Of a DNA stretch of 64,000 bases, positions 42,982-50,590 are shown piece by piece. Position 1 is the stretch's first letter. Each line of letters starts with the position of its first letter. A model generated the notes under the pieces. That model did not search any database and had not been told where the DNA came from. It worked only from the letters and a program-made list of their open reading frames with translations. This DNA comes from Rufibacter sp. DG15C (lineage in GTDB: Bacteria > Bacteroidota > Bacteroidia > Cytophagales > Hymenobacteraceae), in assembly GCF_001577755.1 (NCBI RefSeq), contig NZ_CP010776.1:1054001-1118000 (forward strand), written 5' to 3'. Both the position numbers and the translations under genes were made by a program.

Positions 42982-44099
42982 TGTATCACCTAATCCAGAA
43001 TTCTATGCAAGACCAGATTCAACAGATATTACAGCAGAAACAGCAATCTACCTTTCCGGTAGCCCCCGGCATTCTGGGGATGGAGATTGTCTTTGTGAAC
43101 CTCTACTTTGTAGAAAACCCAGACGGCTCCTGGGTGTTGGTAGACGCGGGGCTTTATGCCTCAGCTGACCGCATCAGAAAGGCCGCCGAGGAGAAGTTTG
43201 GCAAATCTAATCCACCCAAGGCCATCCTGCTTACGCACGGACACTTTGACCACGTGGGCGCTCTACAGACCTTAGCTGACTATTGGAATGTGCCGGTGTT
43301 TACGCACCCATTAGAGTTGCCTTATTTGACCGGCATGTCTAGCTACCCACCGCCAGACTCTAGCGTGGGCGGCGGCGGCATGGCGTACATGTCCTTCATG
43401 TACCCTAAAAAGCCCATCAAATTCCATGGCAGACTAGAGACACTTCCGCCAGATGGTTCTGTGCCGTTCATGCCAGAATGGAAATGGTTGGAAACCCCGG
43501 GCCATACGCCAGGGCACGTCTCTTTCTTTAGAGAACATGACCGCGTCTTGCTGGTAGGTGATGCCTTTGTGACAAGAAAACCGGAATCTGCTTTGGCGGT
43601 ACTCACTCAAAAGAAAGAAGTCTGCGGACCGCCAGCGTATTTTACACCAGACTGGGCGGCAGCCAAGGCGTCTGTCCAGAAACTGGCAAGCATTCGGCCT
43701 TTGGTAGCAGCTAGTGGGCACGGTCTACCTATGCAAGGTCAGGAATTAGAGCAGCAGTTAAGCGAACTAGCCAGGTTGTTTGACCAATTGGCAGTGCCTA
43801 ACAAGGGACGTTACGTAAACCACCCGGCCATTACAGATGAGAGCGGTGTGGTAGAATTGCCCCCTACTGTCAAGAACACTGTGCCTAAGGTATTGGCCAC
43901 CGCTGGCTTGGTAGCCTTAGCAGGCATGGCGGCATACTCAGTGGCCAAGCGAAGCCAGCACAACGGCAAGTTACGGCAGCGCAAGCGGTGGCCAGGCCAA
44001 GCCCACACGCAACACGCTACCAACGCCACGGTAGGCAACCTGTACCATCCTTCGGGAGATTATCTAGACATGCCGGACGCTACCAACAACTATCCCTAG
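42981..44099 (+). CDS. MBL-fold metallo-hydrolase
   Basis: This 372-residue protein has the metallo-beta-lactamase zinc motifs: LLTHGHFDHVGALQTLADYW (HxHxDH), the second site His in LETPGHTPGHVSFF, and the Asp in LLVGDAFVTRKPES. This is the glyoxalase II-like hydrolase layout. After the enzyme domain comes an extra ~80-residue tail with one hydrophobic segment (VLATAGLVALAGMAAYSVAK) and a basic section, suggesting attachment to a membrane. It is coupled by a 1-bp overlap to the disordered-protein gene upstream. An ATG at 43005 is a possible shorter start. Substrate unknown. Confidence 0.87.
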   Translation: MYHLIQNSMQDQIQQILQQKQQSTFPVAPGILGMEIVFVNLYFVENPDGSWVLVDAGLYASADRIRKAAEEKFGKSNPPKAILLTHGHFDHVGALQTLADYWNVPVFTHPLELPYLTGMSSYPPPDSSVGGGGMAYMSFMYPKKPIKFHGRLETLPPDGSVPFMPEWKWLETPGHTPGHVSFFREHDRVLLVGDAFVTRKPESALAVLTQKKEVCGPPAYFTPDWAAAKASVQKLASIRPLVAASGHGLPMQGQELEQQLSELARLFDQLAVPNKGRYVNHPAITDESGVVELPPTVKNTVPKVLATAGLVALAGMAAYSVAKRSQHNGKLRQRKRWPGQAHTQHATNATVGNLYHPSGDYLDMPDATNNYP

Positions 44100-44120
44100 C
44101 AGAAGCGGGTTGGAATTATA

Positions 44121-44160
44121 AAAAGAAGAAGGCGAGCCAATTGGCTCGCCTTCTTCTTTT
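44121..44160. terminator. Perfect 40-nt palindromic terminator
   Basis: AAAAGAAGAAGGCGAGCCAA is exactly complementary to the following 20 bases. Then comes CGTTTTT from dispersed element copy 19. It serves the MBL gene and possibly the convergent PRC-barrel gene. Confidence 0.9.
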
Positions 44161-44197
44161 CGTTTTTGGGCTGTTTTCCCAGAATCAGGTGAAAACT
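44161..44197 (-). repeat. Dispersed hairpin element, copy 19 (reverse orientation)
   Basis: The conserved arm is on the left (CGTTTTTGGGCTGTTTTCC); the right arm AGAATCAGGTGAAAAC is degraded. It overlaps the stop codon of the PRC-barrel gene. One of two clearly inverted copies. Confidence 0.75.
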
Positions 44198-44933
44198 AGT
44201 ATAAGCCCAGCGCTTTTCTCTTTAGGGCCGTGAACTCGTCATGGTTGATGGTGCCCTCGTCTAGCATGCGCTTAAGACGTTCAATGGTGGCAATGTCCCC
44301 GTCAATGGCGCTGTTTCCACCCATGCCGGTTGTGCCTGAGCCCATGCCAGAGGACGTAGAGCCCACATTTGGGTTTATGTTACGGTTCATGTCTGCATTC
44401 ACAGCCGAGCTTCTCTGGTCTATGTAATCATCTTGACGACGCGTCTGGTAGAAACGGCTGTCATCAAAAGACTCATGCTCATAGAACTGGTCATCTGGTG
44501 GCGTGGTATGCGAAGACGTGGTCATGAACGACGTAGTAGGACTGGTCACGGCGTGCAGCACGCGGTACTCATAGTCTGGGGTCACCTCGCCGCCGCGGTA
44601 GAATGGGTAGCGGGACAAACCGGCTAGCTCCAAACCAGTCACGCGCACCTCATCAGCTGACTCATCTAAATGGGCCGCACCAATGGGCACCAGAATGTGG
44701 CGGTCATCGGTGTCTGGCAAGAGCAGGTTGGGATCTACGTCTACGTCCAAGTAGCGAACCTTCATGAGCGTTTGGTCCACGATGAGGTCATCCACTTTGC
44801 CAATGCGGCGGCCGTCAGCGCCTACCACTTCCCAGCCGCGCACGTCAAGGTTGTTGTCAGATACTTTAAAATTGCTCAGTTTATGCAAAGGGCGCAGTCG
44901 CACTCCCTTTGAATAGTCATTATTGTTTGCCAT
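44196..44933 (-). CDS. PRC-barrel protein with C-terminal SHOCT domain
   Basis: This 245-residue protein has an N-terminal PRC-barrel (WEVVGADGRRIGKVDDLIVD, YLDVDVDPNLLLPDTDDRH), a Ser/Thr/Gln-rich middle, a Met/Gly-rich linker and a C-terminal SHOCT-like helix pair (IERLKRMLDEGTINHDEFTA). No signal peptide. PRC-barrel proteins of this lineage are often linked to stress responses (YsnF-like); the role here is inferred. It lies 28 bp from the small membrane protein gene upstream on the same strand, so the two probably form an operon. Confidence 0.82.
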   Translation of the reverse strand: MANNNDYSKGVRLRPLHKLSNFKVSDNNLDVRGWEVVGADGRRIGKVDDLIVDQTLMKVRYLDVDVDPNLLLPDTDDRHILVPIGAAHLDESADEVRVTGLELAGLSRYPFYRGGEVTPDYEYRVLHAVTSPTTSFMTTSSHTTPPDDQFYEHESFDDSRFYQTRRQDDYIDQRSSAVNADMNRNINPNVGSTSSGMGSGTTGMGGNSAIDGDIATIERLKRMLDEGTINHDEFTALKRKALGLY

Positions 44934-44961
44934 GTTTCTTTTAGGTTATGAGGTCAGAAAC

Positions 44962-45150
44962 TCAAACGCTCCCTAAGTGATGGGGAGCGACAGGCATTAC
45001 AAAAGACGTAGGGGCGCCATTGTACTCGGCGGTGTTGTTGTCTTCATTCAGGTATCTGTACAGGGCATAGCCAATAATAGCCAGTACCACAAGCACAATA
45101 ATCCACAACCAGCCAGAGCGCTTTTTGCGTTCAACATTAATTTCAGCCAT
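44962..45150 (-). CDS. Small single-pass membrane protein, 62 aa
   Basis: It has a basic N-terminus (MAEINVERKKRSG), one transmembrane segment (WLWIIVLVVLAIIGYALYRY) and a polar tail. It lies upstream of and in line with the PRC-barrel gene, so it may belong to the same stress-related unit. Family not recognised. Confidence 0.65.
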   Translation of the reverse strand: MAEINVERKKRSGWLWIIVLVVLAIIGYALYRYLNEDNNTAEYNGAPTSFVMPVAPHHLGSV

Positions 45151-45278
45151 AGTTTTATCAGTTTAGGTTAGTCGGCTAAGAAGGCCGTACCTCTGAGTAC
45201 GCAGGCGGGTGTGAGAGGTTTATCTGCCAGCCCTTACCACGCGCTTGCCCAACCACTTTTAGCTATGGCTCCAAAGAA

Positions 45279-45332
45279 GCGCGCTCCGTTTTTGGCCTGC
45301 TTTCTGGAAAACAGGCCAAAAACGGAGCGCGC
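45279..45332 (+). repeat. Dispersed hairpin element, copy 20, with the longest stem
   Basis: The perfect arms CGTTTTTGGCCTG...CAGGCCAAAAACG are extended by eight further complementary pairs (GCGCGCTC / GAGCGCGC), giving about 25 paired bases. It lies in the gap between two minus-strand genes. Confidence 0.95.
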
Positions 45333-45358
45333 ACCTCCATGCAATCTCTTCCTTGATT

Positions 45359-46360
45359 TTATCCTTGCCCCGGGATGGAAGGAAACTCAATAAACTCGCC
45401 GGCCGGCGTAAAAAGCATGCTCATGGGATGCTCTGGGTCTTGGAGGATGTCTTCCTGCGTCACGCCCCAACGCGCCCAGGACAGAGCCAGCATCTTGGCG
45501 TAGGCGCTGTTCTCCCAAGGGTTGAAAATGACATCGGTAATATCATCAATGAGGGAGTCCATCACCAGCACCTCGTCCTGTGGTTTGGCCGGGCGGGGCA
45601 GGTAATCTGGTATGACGTTGAGCAGGTAGGCACCATAGAATACGCGGGCACTGAACTCGGCGGCCTGGATGGGTTGAAGTTTTCTAGGCTCTACTTCGGT
45701 CCAGACGCGGCGCATGGCGCGTTTGAGCAGCTCATTGTCCAGCAGGCAGCACACAATCAAGGCATTGTCCATGCGCAGACTGACCATCATGGTGGTCAAA
45801 TCATCCCTGAACTCAAAGCGGCTGGGCTCTGCGGCAGCGTCTACCTCTACCACAAAAATCGAGCTGGGCAGAAAGTCGGCGAAGGTCATAGGCACCCTGA
45901 TGGACTGTAGCACCCTAAAGAACGCCTGAAACTTCATGAGCATCTTGGGCTGCTCGCTCACGGCGTACTCTGGCTTGATGAGCGGGTCCTGCTCTTTGAT
46001 GAGTTCATTGATAAGCGTGCCGTAGAACATCTTGCCCAGCCACTGGAACAGCAACTTAGGGTCTAAGGCGCGCAGACCGGCTACACCTTGTTGGGAGGCT
46101 TGCTGCACCTGCTCTTCTAGCGGCTGCACGTACTGCGTCTGACAGCGGCGGCAGCACGGCACCTGAAGCTCCTGGAACTGCACCACGCTCTGGTCCAGCA
46201 TTCTAAGGGGGCGCTCGGCTATGTCAAACTCCTGCATCAGCCATTGAGGAAACACCTGCGTAACCTGGTCTTGCGTGATGGTGTTGCCGCAGAGAAAACA
46301 GGTACGGTACCCAAACCGCATGTTCTCAAAGGGATCAAAGATGGCCAAGTGCTGCTGCAT
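45359..46360 (-). CDS. Hypothetical protein with N-terminal CxxC...CxxC zinc motif
   Basis: The ATG at 46360 (MQQHLAIFDPFENM) is used, as the longer frame adds only hydrophobic residues without support. CFLCGNTITQDQVTQVFPQW and, 30 residues on, CCRRCQTQYV give two Cys pairs like the zinc site of HNH endonucleases, with a tract that resembles HNH proteins in spacing. The catalytic His is not clear, so enzyme activity is uncertain. The remaining ~250 residues (ALIVCCLLDNELLKRAMRRV) have no recognised family. 333 residues. Confidence 0.68.
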   Translation of the reverse strand: MQQHLAIFDPFENMRFGYRTCFLCGNTITQDQVTQVFPQWLMQEFDIAERPLRMLDQSVVQFQELQVPCCRRCQTQYVQPLEEQVQQASQQGVAGLRALDPKLLFQWLGKMFYGTLINELIKEQDPLIKPEYAVSEQPKMLMKFQAFFRVLQSIRVPMTFADFLPSSIFVVEVDAAAEPSRFEFRDDLTTMMVSLRMDNALIVCCLLDNELLKRAMRRVWTEVEPRKLQPIQAAEFSARVFYGAYLLNVIPDYLPRPAKPQDEVLVMDSLIDDITDVIFNPWENSAYAKMLALSWARWGVTQEDILQDPEHPMSMLFTPAGEFIEFPSIPGQG

Positions 46361-46506
46361 AGAAAGAAAGATAAAACGTACAGACCGCAAAGATACAAAT
46401 CAAACCTGCGTAAATACACCAAGGCTTGGTTACTTGCGTTGTACCTGCGGGTAAAGGCAGTTCGGCATGGTCCTTGTGTTTGCCCTTGAAACCTAAAATT
46501 ACATCT

Positions 46507-47223
46507 ATGAAAAAGCTCCTTCCCCTTTTAAGCTTCGCCTTGCTCTCCTTGTTTTCTTTCCAGAGCCAGGCCCAAAGCCAACTACCACCCTTGGTGACCG
46601 TGACCGGCACCGGCGAGGTGAAAGTAAGACCAGACCAGATCACCTTTAACGTGGGTGTGGAAGTGCGCGAGAAAACCCTGGAAGAGGCCCGTAAAGTAGC
46701 CGACCAGCGCACCGCCGCCCTTATTGCCTACCTCAAAAAGAGCGGTATAGAGGAAAAGAACATCCAGACGGCGTACCTGTCCCTACAGCCCATGTACACC
46801 GGCGAGTACGGCCAAAGCACCCCGCAATTTTACATGGCCACCCGTACGCTTTCTGTGACTCTAGAAAAGCTGGACAAGTTTGACGAGGTGATGGCCGGCA
46901 CTTACAAAGCAGGCGCCAACCGCGTGGACGGTATTTTCTACACCAGCAGCCAATTACTCAAGTACCAAGAAGAAGCCAGACGCAAAGCCGTGCAGCAGGC
47001 CAAACAGAAAGCCACGCTGCTGGCCGGCGACTTGGGCGCCAAGATTGGCCGCGTGTACAACATCAATGAAGGCGGCGGACAGGGCCCCATGCCCATCTTC
47101 GGGAAGATGGCCAACCAGCGCATGATGGCCGAGTCCATGGCCGGTGATGCCGGAGGTCCTACCCTGGCCGCGGGCCAGATCATCATCAGTTCCTCAGTAG
47201 AAGTGAGTTTTCTTTTAGAATAG
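46507..47223 (+). CDS. SIMPL/DUF541 domain periplasmic protein
   Basis: The ATG at 46507 gives signal peptide MKKLLPLLSFALLSLFSFQS and cleavage near QAQS; the longer upstream frame lacks such a signal. The mature part is a SIMPL (DUF541) domain with PLVTVTGTGEVKVRPDQITF and ARRKAVQQAKQKATLLAGDL. Members form periplasmic oligomers of unclear role, some linked to oxidative stress and to IRAK-binding in animals. 238 residues. Confidence 0.85.
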   Translation: MKKLLPLLSFALLSLFSFQSQAQSQLPPLVTVTGTGEVKVRPDQITFNVGVEVREKTLEEARKVADQRTAALIAYLKKSGIEEKNIQTAYLSLQPMYTGEYGQSTPQFYMATRTLSVTLEKLDKFDEVMAGTYKAGANRVDGIFYTSSQLLKYQEEARRKAVQQAKQKATLLAGDLGAKIGRVYNINEGGGQGPMPIFGKMANQRMMAESMAGDAGGPTLAAGQIIISSSVEVSFLLE

Positions 47224-47246
47224 CAGATCCCTCAAAAGCGCCAGGA

Positions 47247-47288
47247 ACGCCGGTCTTGCCATCTTTTACAGGCGGGGCCGGCGTTTTT
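47247..47288 (+). terminator. Terminator after the SIMPL gene
   Basis: AACGCCGG pairs with CCGGCGTT and runs into TTT, the left arm of dispersed element copy 21. The long loop makes it modest. Confidence 0.55.
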
Positions 47289-47318
47289 GGCTTATTTTCT
47301 GGAAAATACCTCAAAAAC
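47282..47318 (+). repeat. Dispersed hairpin element, copy 21 (right arm degraded)
   Basis: Left arm CGTTTTTGGCTTATTTT with CTGG loop; right arm AAAATACCTCAAAAACC. Confidence 0.75.
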
Positions 47319-47366
47319 CACAACGTTGTCTTTGCCTTGCACGTCAAGCAAATGCCAAATCTTTGG

Positions 47367-47374
47367 TACATTTG
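47367..47374 (+). promoter_or_regulatory. Candidate -7 box (TACATTTG) of rnd
   Basis: TACATTTG fits TAnnTTTG and lies only 6 bp before the ATG at 47381, so the rnd transcript may be leaderless. Confidence 0.4.
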
Positions 47375-47380
47375 AGAGTT

Positions 47381-48529
47381 ATGAATCAACCTGCATTTGT
47401 CTTAGAGGGCAGACCAGTATATTTGGTGGAAACGGAAGAGGCCTTGTCTGAGGCAGCGGTCTATCTAAGCCAGCAAGCAGAACTGGCGTTAGACCTTGAA
47501 TTTGACCAACACCATTATACGTACGGCTTCACGCTCTGCCTTATCCAGATCTCTGACGGGCAGGCTTGCTTTTTGATAGACCCTTTTGCTATTGAAAACC
47601 TGCAGCCGCTCTGGCAGGTGCTGGAAGACCCGGCCATCATCAAGATTTTCCACCACGCCAACAATGACCTCATGCTGTTGAGCATGCTGGGCTGCCAGGT
47701 ACACAACCTGGTGGACACCGCCGTGGCCGCCAAAATCCTCAACTACGCCAAAGCCGCCCTGGGCACGCTGCTAGAAGAAGAACTGGGCTTGAACCTGGAC
47801 AAGTCGCAGCAGATGAGCAATTGGACCCTGCGTCCCTTGACCAAACGCCAGCTGGAGTACGCCACCCTGGACGTGCTGCACCTGCACCTGCTCAAAGACA
47901 AAATGCTAGGCAAAGTGGCAGAACTGGGCCGTCTGCATTGGCTGGCAGAGGAAGACAAGCTCTTGGAATCTATCGTGTTCTCTGTTCCGGCAGACCCGCA
48001 CTTAAAAATCAAGTTTCCGCAGCGCCTCACGTACTTGCAGCAGTTTATCTTGAAGCCTATCTATGACTTTAGGGATGAGCTGGCTCAGAAATGGAACATT
48101 CCGGCGGGTCAGGTCATCAATACGGCTGCGCTCATGGCCTTGCTCAACAACCCAGAAGGCAACTTGAACGAGTGGCTGCACCATACGCGCGGCGTTCATG
48201 GCCGTTTGCAGCAGGACCGCTATGAGGCGCAACTACAACGCATCATCAATGGCGCGCTGCAAGAAGCCAAGAAGCGTCAGATTTCTAACCGTTTGCCGTC
48301 CAGCCCGTACCCGCCGCGGTTTAAGACCCCAGAGACTGAGGCCCGCAAAGACCAGATATGCCTGGTGCAGAAAGCCCTCATAGATGCCTATGGTGCCTAT
48401 GCCACGCCGCTGCTCTTGGACCAAAGCATCATCACGCACTACAGCCAGACCGGAGACTTGGTCATTCAGAAAAACTACGCCCGTGAGATTGTCCTGCAAA
48501 CTGCCGCAGCCATGGGTATTGTGCTGTAA
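47381..48529 (+). CDS. rnd: Ribonuclease D
   Basis: The ATG at 47381 (MNQPAFVLEGRPVYLVETEE) is chosen; six upstream codons of the open frame are inside the likely promoter. This DEDD 3'-5' exoribonuclease trims tRNA and other RNA ends. Exo motifs are present: ALDLEFDQHHYTYGFTLCLI, IIKIFHHANNDLMLLSMLGC, and the third near KRQLEYATLDVLHLHLLKDK. An HRDC domain follows (LQQFILKPIYDFRDELAQKW). 382 residues. It is in line with two small genes downstream. Confidence 0.92.
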   Translation: MNQPAFVLEGRPVYLVETEEALSEAAVYLSQQAELALDLEFDQHHYTYGFTLCLIQISDGQACFLIDPFAIENLQPLWQVLEDPAIIKIFHHANNDLMLLSMLGCQVHNLVDTAVAAKILNYAKAALGTLLEEELGLNLDKSQQMSNWTLRPLTKRQLEYATLDVLHLHLLKDKMLGKVAELGRLHWLAEEDKLLESIVFSVPADPHLKIKFPQRLTYLQQFILKPIYDFRDELAQKWNIPAGQVINTAALMALLNNPEGNLNEWLHHTRGVHGRLQQDRYEAQLQRIINGALQEAKKRQISNRLPSSPYPPRFKTPETEARKDQICLVQKALIDAYGAYATPLLLDQSIITHYSQTGDLVIQKNYAREIVLQTAAAMGIVL

Positions 48530-48544
48530 ATAGAAAAAAGCGCC

Positions 48545-48748
48545 ATGAGAGCCCTGTTCAACACCCTATTGGCTATTCTGTTTGTGCTGGTGATCTTGAA
48601 TGTCATTTTCTGGGTGTTGGCCCATGCTCCCGGCTATGAGATTTCATCAGATACTGACCTTAAAACCGGAATCACCCTGTTGGTTCTGGGAACCCTCATT
48701 GTCCTTGTTTTCTTCTTAAGAAGGAAATTTGGGTACCGTAAAGATTAA
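48545..48748 (+). CDS. Small two-span membrane protein, 67 aa
   Basis: Two hydrophobic segments (LLAILFVLVILNVIFWVLAH and TLLVLGTLIVLVFFLRRKFG) separated by a short polar loop. It starts 15 bp after rnd and ends 6 bp before the next gene, so it is probably in the same transcript. No family recognised. Confidence 0.65.
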   Translation: MRALFNTLLAILFVLVILNVIFWVLAHAPGYEISSDTDLKTGITLLVLGTLIVLVFFLRRKFGYRKD

Positions 48749-48754
48749 GAAACA

Positions 48755-49141
48755 ATGCCAAAGAAGTCTCAGGAGTTTGGAGTTTATCCGTGGTTTCCGG
48801 GGTACGGGTATGCCGCCATCCACCCAGCCAACCGCCGCGAGTTTGAGGTTCTGGAGCCTCACAACAAAGTATTTGAGAAGGTGAGTGAGTTGAACGGCTG
48901 GTACCTGCTGCGCTACGCAGACGAGGAGTTCAAAGTGCGTCCAGACTTTTACTCGACTATTCATCCGTTGCCCTTCACCTTCGGGGAGTTTGTACGGCCT
49001 GCCAACCAGCCCAAAGGCATGATGGCCCAGATCACTGACATTATCTGGAACATCTCTGAAGACGCGGCCTACTACGGCCTAAGAATTGGCAAGCAACCCC
49101 TGGACGGCCTCTACAAGCAAAGCCAGCTCATGCCCGCTTAA
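48755..49141 (+). CDS. Hypothetical protein, 128 aa
   Basis: This soluble-looking protein is rich in aromatic residues (FGVYPWFPGYGYAAIHPANR, DAAYYGLRIGKQPLDG). No recognised family, signal peptide or membrane span. It follows the two-span membrane protein by 6 bp, suggesting co-translation and perhaps a shared role. A dispersed hairpin element lies ~90 bp downstream. Confidence 0.65.
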   Translation: MPKKSQEFGVYPWFPGYGYAAIHPANRREFEVLEPHNKVFEKVSELNGWYLLRYADEEFKVRPDFYSTIHPLPFTFGEFVRPANQPKGMMAQITDIIWNISEDAAYYGLRIGKQPLDGLYKQSQLMPA

Positions 49142-49231
49142 AGTCCTAGCTTTTTAACCAAGGCGAATTTCCTCTAAACAAGATGTTTGGCGTGGTTGTA
49201 GAATGAAACGCATAGCGGGAATCCCTGCCAT

Positions 49232-49268
49232 GGTTTTTGGCTTACTTTCTGGAAAACAGGCCAAAACC
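49232..49268 (+). repeat. Dispersed hairpin element, copy 22
   Basis: Arms GGTTTTTGGCTTACTTT and AAAACAGGCCAAAACC with CTGG loop. The outer base pair changed from C-G to G-C on both sides. Confidence 0.85.
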
Positions 49269-49365
49269 GGAGTTGAGAAAGGTTCTGATTTTCAATGTGT
49301 AGCACTTTCTTAATCTTTCTGAGAGGCTTCACGTATACCCATTCCAAAACCAATAAACAGAGACT

Positions 49366-49605
49366 ATGAAAAAAGTAACCAGAGTAGCGGCAGCGGCCTT
49401 AGTAGCGCTATCGTTTGGATTTGCTTCTTGTGAATCTAAAACCGCTGACAAAGCAGAAGAAACAGTAGAAACCGCCGGCGATGAAATGGGCGATGCGGCC
49501 AACGAAGCTGGTAATGACATAGACAACACCCTTGAAAGCAGAGACACCATTACTGTACAAGACACTACAGTAGATGACGGCGTAGCTGACAAGAAAGACC
49601 AATAA
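49366..49605 (+). CDS. Small acidic lipoprotein, 79 aa
   Basis: It has signal peptide MKKVTRVAAAALVALSFGFA and lipobox GFASC. The mature part is Glu/Asp/Ala/Thr-rich (KAEETVETAGDEMGDAANEA), probably disordered. It is the third member of the plan also seen at 13139 and 13568: a lipobox followed by C-E/D-S/A-K and a low-complexity acidic tail. Function unknown. Confidence 0.75.
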   Translation: MKKVTRVAAAALVALSFGFASCESKTADKAEETVETAGDEMGDAANEAGNDIDNTLESRDTITVQDTTVDDGVADKKDQ

Positions 49606-49625
49606 TCCCCTTAGGGAAAAACGTT

Positions 49626-49670
49626 AACAGAAAGCCCCGAAGAAATGTCTTCGGGGCTTTCTGTTTTTAA
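49626..49670 (+). terminator. Terminator of the lipoprotein gene
   Basis: The stem AACAGAAAGCCCCGAAGA / TCTTCGGGGCTTTCTGTT is followed by TTT. Confidence 0.88.
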
Positions 49671-49857
49671 CTGGGTAGCCACCCAACAATTGGTCAAGGC
49701 CTTTCCCTAGCTGCCTCATCTCTATTCTTTTCCAAAAACGATCAATTCTTAAAATGACATGGGCGATAATTCCTCTGCCGTATTTTGTGTCTAGCTTATT
49801 CTTACGTTTCCCTATAGGCAATCACCAGCTGAATAAACATTTGCAACCAGAGCTTTG

Positions 49858-49894
49858 CTATTGGCCTGTTTTCTGGAAACTAGGCTAAAAACAG
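49858..49894 (+). repeat. Dispersed hairpin element, copy 23
   Basis: Arms TTGGCCTGTTTT and GAAACTAGGCTAAAAACAG with CTGG loop. The outer CGTTTTT is partly lost. Confidence 0.75.
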
Positions 49895-50081
49895 AAACGT
49901 GTGCTTTACGCCAAAACAAGGTTGGTACATAAAACATAGGAAAAACAGTATTTTTATATCACCCAATTTTCTTGCTAGAAAATCTTGTTTAAAGCCTAAG
50001 TATTAGTCACTTACAACTCAACTTAAAAAATTATTAAATTATATTATTTGAAAGAATAGTGCCATATAAAGACTTTCGTTC

Positions 50082-50089
50082 TACCTTTG
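50082..50089 (+). promoter_or_regulatory. Candidate -7 box (TACCTTTG)
   Basis: TACCTTTG fits TAnnTTTG upstream of the gene at 50132 and would give a leader of about 35 nt. Confidence 0.4.
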
Positions 50090-50131
50090 TGCGTCCCCTG
50101 CTATTAGATTAATCCTTAGCGTAGACATTAC

Positions 50132-50578
50132 GTGACTGTTACCTACACATCTCCTTCTGCCACCATCTCCCAAGATTTAGACCAAAAGATATTGCATTTG
50201 CAATGGACGGGGGTAGTTGCGAGTGCCGTTTTTAGAGAAACCCTGGAGCGGGCATTGCAGCTCATCAACAGCTCTCAGCTGCTATACTGCGTGTACAACA
50301 TACAAGACCTACGGCCCATGCCGTTGCAAGACTATGACTGGGTGGCGTATGAGTTTATCCCCAAGGTGTTGCAGTCTTCCCTAAAGAAAGTGGCAGTGCT
50401 GGAATCTGACCAGAACGCCGAGCAACTAAGCCTGCAGCACATGGTATACGCCTCTTATACCTCGCTTAATTTCAAGTTGAAGTATGTAGATGACATTGCC
50501 GCCGCCCTTAAGTGGTTTGCCAAAAAGAAGCACGCGCCTGAGGAAGCCATTGCCATGGCCGATGCCTATTCTTTGTAG
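50132..50578 (+). CDS. Hypothetical STAS-like/SpoIIAA-like protein, 148 aa
   Basis: Starts with GTG at 50132, as no ATG lies upstream in frame. It has an alternating strand/helix pattern: ILHLQWTGVVASAVFRETLE, LLYCVYNIQDLRPMP, KVAVLESDQNAEQLSLQHMV. This is like the SpoIIAA-like/STAS-fold proteins common in Bacteroidota. A conserved phosphorylatable Ser is not evident. Function unknown; the fold call is tentative. Confidence 0.6.
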   Translation: MTVTYTSPSATISQDLDQKILHLQWTGVVASAVFRETLERALQLINSSQLLYCVYNIQDLRPMPLQDYDWVAYEFIPKVLQSSLKKVAVLESDQNAEQLSLQHMVYASYTSLNFKLKYVDDIAAALKWFAKKKHAPEEAIAMADAYSL

Positions 50579-50590
50579 CTTTTCTTCCCT

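Larger units (their letters stand above)
49606..50131. other. 526-bp intergenic region
   Basis: It holds the lipoprotein gene terminator (49626-49670), a dispersed hairpin element (49858-49894) and an AT-rich upstream region with a TACCTTTG box before 50132. No gene or RNA recognised in the rest. Confidence 0.5.

Noticed and set aside
49720-49735. CCAAAAACG half-site near 49727
   Set aside because: No matching left arm; may be a decayed copy but cannot be supported.
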